Shown piece by piece: positions 58,289 through 64,000 of a stretch of 64,000 nt of DNA. The position numbers were made by a program, and so were the translations under genes. Position 1 is the first letter of the stretch. Every line of letters begins with the position of its first letter. Origin of the DNA: Darksidea phi (Eukaryota; Ascomycota; Dothideomycetes; Pleosporales; Lentitheciaceae); assembly GCA_030770425.1 (NCBI GenBank), contig JASJFT010000067.1, positions 62,001 through 126,000 on the forward strand, read 5' to 3'. Under the pieces are notes generated by a model. It was given only the letters and a program-made list of their open reading frames with translations, was not told the origin of the DNA and did not search any database.

Positions 58289-59136
58289 ATGCCTTTCCTT
58301 CAACTCGGATGCAAGCGGATACACTACACAGACCTGAAGCCTGAAAAAGATGCGCGTGAAACACTCATATTTATGCATGGTCTCGGGTCATCGCAGAACT
58401 ACTACCAAGCTGTCGTTCTAGGCTTGCAAGCTCACAATTTTCGATGTATTACATTCGACACGACAGGTGCTGGACGCTCGCCGTACACGTATATTGAGCA
58501 GAGCATTCAGAGCCTGGCGGATGATGTGATTGGAGTTTTGGATGCGCTGGGGGTGGAGAAGGCGATTGTTGTTGGGCATAGTATGGGAGGGTATGTGTTT
58601 GCTTCGACAGTCTACATTTTGCAACGGTGCTGACTAGGCTTAGTATCGTAGGAGCACACCTCGCCGCCTCACAGAGCGACCGCGTCGTAGCAGCTGTCCT
58701 CATCGGCCCCGTGTACCCCAACGACGCCATAGTCCCCGTCTTCGAGAAGCGCATACAAACTGTGGAGAAGGAAGGCATGGAGCCCATAGCGAACACAATA
58801 CCATATGCTGCGCTGGGCAAGGAGGCATCACCGCTCGCAAAGAGCTTGGTTCGGGAGTTGCTTCTAGCGCAGGATCCAGCGGGGTACTGCTCCAACTGCC
58901 GGGTCATTGTCAACGCGAAGCCGCCCGACTACAGCAAGATCGATGTACCGGTGCTCATACTGGCTGGCGAGGAGGACAAATCTGCGCCGCTGGAGGGGTG
59001 CCAGAAGATGTTCGGGGAGATTGGAACGGGGGAGAAGAAGCTGGAGACGATGAAAGGGGTGGGCCATTGGCACTGTATCGAAGCGTCCGAGGAAGTGGGC
59101 CGGCAGATAGTGAGTTTCTATCACGAGATTCAGTGA
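58289..59136 (+). CDS. alpha/beta hydrolase, 264 aa
   Basis: Two exons, 58289-58590 and 58644-59136, joined in phase 2 exactly at the nucleophile elbow GHSMGG|IVGAHLA. The catalytic triad can be read: Ser98 (VVGHSMGG), Asp212 (LAGEEDKSAP) and His242 (GVGHWHCIEA). The oxyanion loop HGLGSSQNYY follows strand 3, and CITFDTTGAGRSPY is the usual strand-4 region. Overall it is closest to the 3-oxoadipate enol-lactonase / haloperoxidase-like branch, but the substrate cannot be read from the sequence. No signal peptide, so cytosolic. The first Met after the leader gives a compact N-terminus with a beta strand (FLQLGCKRIHYTDL), supporting this start. Confidence 0.9.
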
Positions 59137-60463
59137 GCCCGAAATACCTCAGCCCGCGATCTGAAGGCGTCAAGGCACGCTCGAATGATGTCTTCACGAT
59201 GGGCTACGGTGAATGCCGGCATCGAGGCCGTGGTGTTGTTGCGTAACACATGGCACAGGCTCGTGACAGGACGATTGGACGGTGTTGGGCGCCTTCTCAC
59301 CCAAAGAGGTGCATTAGACATCTTGGCGGGAAGTGGTCATGGCGTCGCAGCGGCTAACAGTAAGCCGCTGTAAGGCACACGGGCAACTCTACACATGCAG
59401 CAGTATTCAACCTCTTTCCAGCCGCCCACAGCCTCCCCCCGGAAGGAAGTTTGCCTCCATGGCTGCCCGTCTTACAAAAAGGCATCCCAGGCACCCCCTG
59501 GCCTCCACACCACGGTTTGCCTCCAGCGCCCTCTCGGCTGCCACCACGCACCGTGTCGCGGCTCTTGCCGACAAGATTCCGAGCTTTTGCCTGCCCCGTC
59601 TTAGAGCTACCGGAAACGCGAGCGGATGACCAGGCCCGATGTCGCTACGCGAGATGATTAGACGGGCAGTCCATCTGTAGGTCCCTCGCGCCCTCCACTC
59701 TCCTTTCCGTCGTCCGCCACGCACATCACAAGTCAGGCCGAGATGATCCCCTGCGCCGCACAGCATGCCTCATCCCGCCCCGTTTTTGACATGTGAAGGT
59801 CGACGACATCATCCCTCAGCCCTCTGTGCAACATACAAGAGCGCAGCACTGACACACGTAGCCGCCTGTCGCTGGCCCAATCCGTTTCCGCCCGCGCACT
59901 TATTTTATCTCCAGTTTTCCAGAGCGGGCCCGCTATCCCCATCGTGCACACCATCAAGCTTTTCCGAGCCGCTCCCAGCGCTTTCGCGTGGAGGCGGTGA
60001 ACTGCAGGCGTCAAATCTGACCAACGGCGTGCGCCCATCTCGCAGCACTCTACGCACCTGGCACCTCCTGGTCCGCGCTAGTCGCCAACAGCCTGACCAT
60101 CGTGTTCTTAGTTGTGCAGTCGTGCGGTTTTATATACTTTGTTGAATCACCTCCGACAGACCGCAATTTGCTCGCCGTCTGTGCTGCTGGTCACCGCACG
60201 TTGGCAGAGGGCAGATTTCCCAGTGCTTGTTCCACCAGTTTTCGTTTCTCTTGCTGCGCGTTGACAGCCTCTCTCTGTGGCGAAACGAGCGCTTTGTTTG
60301 GTAAGACAGCTTGGTACTGACGCTTGACCTTCCCTTTTGAATACTACTGACTAGTCTAGACAACTATGCGATAAACGAAGCTACGGAAGTCCGTTCTGAT
60401 CGCGAACTTTTATCGTCTATATCTTATGCGCACCCTCATTCTTATTCTCATGATTATCCCAAC
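59137..60463. other. 1.3-kb GC/CT-rich region upstream of the next gene
   Basis: Many overlapping short frames on both strands, none protein-like. The right half is CT-rich and could be a long transcribed leader of the gene that starts at 60464. Nothing else recognised. Confidence 0.45.
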
Positions 60464-61390
60464 ATGAACCGACACGACAGTGGTTTCGACGAAACCTTTC
60501 GCTTGAAGGACTTTGAGCACGACGCAGCATCCATCGTCCACAGAAGCAACACTGCCCCCACTCAGCATCCCAGGCCCAAGAAGACTTGTCCAGATGTCTC
60601 AAATCCCCGCTCAACGGCCTTGGATACCCAGCGCCCCGCATCGGAAAAACCCAACACCAACCACCACAAGCAATCAAGCACCCGTCGAAGGTCCATAACA
60701 TCCTCCTCATCCAACTCTACTAACAACACTCGTCGCCGTGGCCATGGATCCATTCCCTCTTCTCGCCGGACATCGTGTACCATGGTCGACCCCTCTCGGC
60801 CAGCCCGACAATACAGGATCAAGAGTTCACAGACGTGTCCAACAATAAACCGCGACATCGACGACGTGCTTGCCCTTCATTTCCGCTCATGCAGCCTCTT
60901 TCAAAATACAACGCACCAACCCGCAAACCCTGGCCTGGCCATCTCCGGATACGGTTCGAGCGCCGATGCGGAGTTCGGTTCGCGTCCTGTCACTGCGCCT
61001 CACACTAGCAATGATAGCATCGTGGTCTCGCCACCATCAATGGAAAATGAAGAGTGGATTGCGCCGGCCGATGTTCCAGATACGACGATGCATTGGATGT
61101 CACCTTACACACGGAAGACCCAGTACGAAAAGATTGATCGTGCGAACAGCGGTCTCCGTGGACTGCTTAGGAAGATAGTGCCAAGGTGTGTATCTGGCCC
61201 GCCGACTCAAGCGTTCTACGACAACGACAAGTCGGATGCAGGCTCAGTCCGCAGATACAGGATGGACGTTTCAGACGACGACGAGGTAGATGAGAAGAGC
61301 ACGGCAGCGCTGCGGATGCAACGTCGCAAACTAGAACGAACGTCGACCCAGAAGCCAGAAACGAAGAAGAAGCTTTGGGGATGCTTCTGA
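60464..61390 (+). CDS. predicted disordered protein of unknown function, 308 aa
   Basis: Single open frame. The start MNRHDSGFDETFRLKDFEHD is followed by a long Ser, Asn, Arg and Thr rich region (TRRRSITSSSSNSTNNTRRR), probably disordered. A conserved-looking C-terminal part reads YEKIDRANSGLRGLLRKIVP, then a short loop and KSDAGSVRRYRMDVSDDDEVDE, ending in a basic helix RMQRRKLERTSTQK and the tail KKKLWGCF. Basic clusters suggest nuclear or membrane-surface location. The terminal Cys-Phe is not a CaaX box. Many SP/TP and RRxS sites make kinase control likely. Family not recognised. Confidence 0.72.
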   Translation: MNRHDSGFDETFRLKDFEHDAASIVHRSNTAPTQHPRPKKTCPDVSNPRSTALDTQRPASEKPNTNHHKQSSTRRRSITSSSSNSTNNTRRRGHGSIPSSRRTSCTMVDPSRPARQYRIKSSQTCPTINRDIDDVLALHFRSCSLFQNTTHQPANPGLAISGYGSSADAEFGSRPVTAPHTSNDSIVVSPPSMENEEWIAPADVPDTTMHWMSPYTRKTQYEKIDRANSGLRGLLRKIVPRCVSGPPTQAFYDNDKSDAGSVRRYRMDVSDDDEVDEKSTAALRMQRRKLERTSTQKPETKKKLWGCF

Positions 61391-61861
61391 GAAGAGCATG
61401 ACGGTTCGGCACATTTGAATTTCGCACAGCATCACAAAGGAGTTTACGATACCCACGCATATTGATCACTTGAAGAGAGGGATATACCCACGATATACAC
61501 CGATTAAGGTTGGCTAATAATGAAGAAGCATTGCACATATACAGTAGACCGTTCGTTAATAAAGAAGCTAGATGCAGACAAGCTAGACAACAGAGGAATG
61601 AGAATTGCATGTTCGAACCACAGCCTTTTTTCGAACACATACACGCGCTGTTGAATTCGCCAAATTGCGCCACTCAGGTATATACAGAAGAATCTAGTTG
61701 TCGTTCTACTTGTATCGTTGTAAGCTGTTGCCGTACCATGCATGCCGTTTCTAAATCATACGGTTTCCTATCCACCACTCTTGATCTAATTCGGTATCCC
61801 AGTAGTAGCGAAGTCGTTCATTTGTCGCATCGGATGGTATTGTCGGACGATGATTGCATGA
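61391..61861. other. convergent intergenic region
   Basis: 3' regions of the disordered-protein gene and the cytochrome b5 gene. Overlapping open frames on both strands near 61504-61884 are AT-rich and not protein-like. Confidence 0.5.
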
Positions 61862-62249
61862 TCATAACTTCGCCTCCTCCTTGACCGTTCCAATCTTAAG
61901 CTTCGGCGCATATTTCTTCAATACGCTCTCGTTGTGATACTGTACCCGCAAAGTTAGCACGCCGAGTCAAGCAAACCAACAAGACGGCACGCTTGAAGCA
62001 CCGAGAGCGATTCTCTCCTCAGCCCTCAGCCAAGGCGACTGCATGCTCCCGAAGTAGCTCTCTTCGACATACCTTCCAAAACTGCTTACTCGCATCCTTT
62101 CCACCCATTCTCTTTAGAATTTTCGCGCCACCTGGATGCTCATCCACAAAGGTATCCATTTTGTAAACATCGCTATCAATTATAATGTACAATCCCTTCT
62201 CGACGTCGTTGTGTTCTGCGACTTGCTTCGTTGTAAATGTAGCGGACAT
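61862..62249 (-). CDS. soluble cytochrome b5-like haem protein, 84 aa
   Basis: Two exons, 62073-62249 and 61862-61939, joined in phase 0 across a 133-bp intron. It is a complete single cytochrome b5 domain. The haem-ligand histidines are His38 (DEHPGG) and His61 (KYHNES). The N-terminal strands TKQVAEHNDVEKGLYIIIDSDVYKMDTF and the final KKYAPKLKIGTV match the fold. There is no C-terminal membrane anchor, unlike the usual ER cytochrome b5, so it should be a small soluble electron carrier. Its partner is unknown. The intron falls just before the second haem ligand. Confidence 0.92.
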
Positions 62250-63057
62250 TGTGGCAGGTATAAGCGGATCTTGTTCGCAAAGGTCGGGTAAGGTCGGGTA
62301 AGGTCGTGCTCGAGTCAGTAGGTGCGTGAGAGGTTGATGGGAGCTCTAGTGAGGTGGACGGTAGAGAGGTGCGTTAGCGGCGTGGTAGGAGAGGTGGTGG
62401 GAGGAGCCTCCATTATGGGAGTCGCGAATGGTTATGCCGAGGTTGTTTCGCTACGCTTTGGTGTCATCGGCGTTTGCGGAGTTGTGATTGGCGAGGCCGC
62501 GGTCAAGTGATTATTAACGTGATGTGTTCGGCAACTGATGCTTTCCCGAGCAAGTTTGTAATCTTCAGCTCCTTAAAGCTCCTAGAGGGACTCATATCTA
62601 AATGTTTGCTTATGGAGCCGCTCGCTTTGCGGCTGGTAAGTAGCCGCTCTGGCATGACGTACGCGCTTGAGGAGCACCTTAACTCTCCCAAAGAGGTTGG
62701 TTTCGTCGTACTCAGCACAGTCAGGCACGGTAACCTCAAGGGCAGCTACGACATATTTTCATTTCATTATAGAAACGTGCAAATTGTGCTGGTGCCGGTG
62801 CTATCAGCCCACACCACTATTTCACCGCTGGTCTTGATTTGGAACCATCACTATCACAGCTTTTCATTGGTCAAACTCTAGATCCTGGGACTTCACTACA
62901 GCTTCTTTTTTATTCACTGTCGCTCTATTACGTCTATGACGTTGCACAGCAACGCTGGGCGGCAACCCGCGCTCCGCTCAGCTCCATCGACATCTGCGCC
63001 CGCCCGCAGCTGCTCGTCACAAGCGCGCCCGACCTGTTTTGGCGATACTAGGGCAAC
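62250..63057. other. divergent intergenic region, cytochrome b5 / F-box-like gene
   Basis: 808 bp between divergent starts. Contains a 10-base tandem repeat at 62281. Frames 62322-62510 and 62474-62881 are not protein-like. Confidence 0.45.
62281..62306. repeat. 10-base tandem repeat, 2.6 copies
   Basis: Two perfect copies of AGGTCGGGTA followed by AGGTCG, about 32 bp upstream of the cytochrome b5 start codon, so in its leader or core promoter. On the gene strand the unit reads TACCCGACCT. Confidence 0.75.
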
Positions 63058-63995
63058 ATGGCCTTTCCGAAGGCGATGCGAAATTCCAAATCGGCGAAGC
63101 CTCCAGCAATCGACAATTTGAACGATGACTGTCTGCGTCTCATCTTCGAACAAGTCTATCTTACACACCCCAGGAAGCTACTCACACTGAGCCGTGTCTC
63201 GCACAAATTCTACGGCTTTGCTGTCCCATGGATCTATCGAAAGATCAAGCTACATCTCTGCAAAGCACAGCATCTCCTGTTGCTTCGTCGTCTTGTGCGA
63301 CAAGGCTCCCATCTGCCTACATATATTCGAATGTTGAAGGTGGAAGCATCTAACCAGATGGAACTGTCAACGATTACCGACCTAATCGCGCTATTTGCTC
63401 TGTTGGCAAACATCGAGACGATCGAATGGGAGGGAATTGCCAATGTACCTTCTCGTATACTTAATACTCTCAGCAAATTTCCGAGTGCAACCATTTCGAT
63501 CCATGCCACAAGGATCGCGTCGCCGTTGGCGTCGATCCTAGGGTCGAGCCGTTGGTTGACTCTACGGCCGCTCGTCTCCCATCCTGTAGCGTCATCACAG
63601 CTTACAGAGTTCTGTTTCAAACCTACAGATGTCGAACAGTTCTACAACGGCTTCAAGCAGGATTTGGTTCGTATGATCACAAACAATCCTGCACTTACAA
63701 AACTCTGGATCAAGCCTCCTGCACTGGTGCGCATGCCCTTCCCTGAAATGACAAACGAATTCCGACGGGGTCAACTTCCACGCTTACGGATCCTGAAGAT
63801 GATGTCTTGCTATATCGAATTGTTCACAGTCGCAGAATTGTCCATTTGGGGCAACCGTGATGGTTGGAATGACTTGGAAATGCTAGCCATCCGTACTGAC
63901 CACCTATCAGCATTCATCCGGAGAATTCCCAAGTTGAAATCCTTGGTTCTGAGGCCTTCAGGTCCGTCTGACATGGACGAGCTGGAAGAATTTTT
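63058..63995 (+). CDS. F-box-like protein, 5' part only
   Basis: First exon of a gene cut by the window end. After a short basic start (MAFPKAMRNSKSAKPP), an F-box-like motif is seen at residues about 19-60: IDNLNDDCLRLIFEQVYLTH, then LLTLSRVSHKFYGFAVPWIYRKI. Leucine-rich segments follow (LARxxL-like spacing, LRILKMMSCYIELF, LEMLAIRTDHLSAF, PKLKSLVLRPSG), as in many fungal F-box/LRR-type proteins. Such proteins usually present substrates to an SCF ubiquitin ligase; the target is unknown. The last bases GTAAG (63996-64000) look like a donor, so the exon probably ends at 63995 in phase 2. Otherwise a stop codon lies at 63997-63999. Confidence 0.8.
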
Positions 63996-64000
63996 GTAAG

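Overview
This window is nuclear DNA of a filamentous ascomycete fungus, most likely a Dothideomycete. The evidence is the gene structure: introns of about 48-150 bp with GT..AG ends and CTAAC/CTGAC branch sites a short way before the acceptor. The gene content fits too: two Zn2Cys6 regulators, a Fus3/Kss1-type MAP kinase, a very large hybrid histidine kinase with a kinase-like N-terminus, and a secreted deaminase. The class assignment is inference from protein similarity remembered for these families; no search was run. All gene models were built by eye, joining reading frames across plausible splice sites and checking that the phase is kept.

Layout. 1-6.2 kb: a small membrane protein, a Zn2Cys6 regulator, then a gene-free stretch holding a degenerate tandem array with a period near 165 bp. 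6.2-16.6 kb: housekeeping block with the nuclear HtrA protease NMA111, a small SANT-like basic protein, RPB5 and PPM1 (head to head), and MAD1. 16.6-26.5 kb: gene-poor, with one small unknown gene and a second Zn2Cys6 regulator. 26.5-36.8 kb: gene-dense, with LCP5 and a small membrane protein (divergent), an unknown disordered protein, a PQ-loop protein and ERV1 (divergent), a single-pass membrane protein, a secreted deaminase and the MAP kinase. 36.8-39.9 kb: GC-rich, unexplained. 39.9-47.8 kb: a 56-residue Cys-rich protein, DBP3, allantoicase and an ankyrin/DIL protein. 48.4-56.2 kb: the hybrid histidine kinase (2379 aa, seven exons). 56.2-64 kb: unknown small protein, alpha/beta hydrolase, disordered protein, soluble cytochrome b5, and an F-box-like gene cut by the window end.

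There is no sign of a biosynthetic cluster or an intact transposon. Functions recur loosely: rRNA processing (LCP5, DBP3), transcription (RPB5, two regulators), mitosis and phosphatase control (MAD1, PPM1), signalling (MAP kinase, histidine kinase) and purine/nucleoside catabolism (allantoicase, deaminase). Neighbouring genes look independent, apart from three close divergent pairs that probably share promoters.

The best leads for something undescribed are the degenerate tandem array at 5.3-6.1 kb, a 27-base near-identical element shared by two intergenic regions (10.05 and 32.6 kb), a 16-base palindromic element shared by 24.8 and 56.7 kb, a nearly open GC-rich frame at 37.96-38.70 kb, and several small conserved-looking proteins of unknown function. 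I did not find a clear new multi-gene system.
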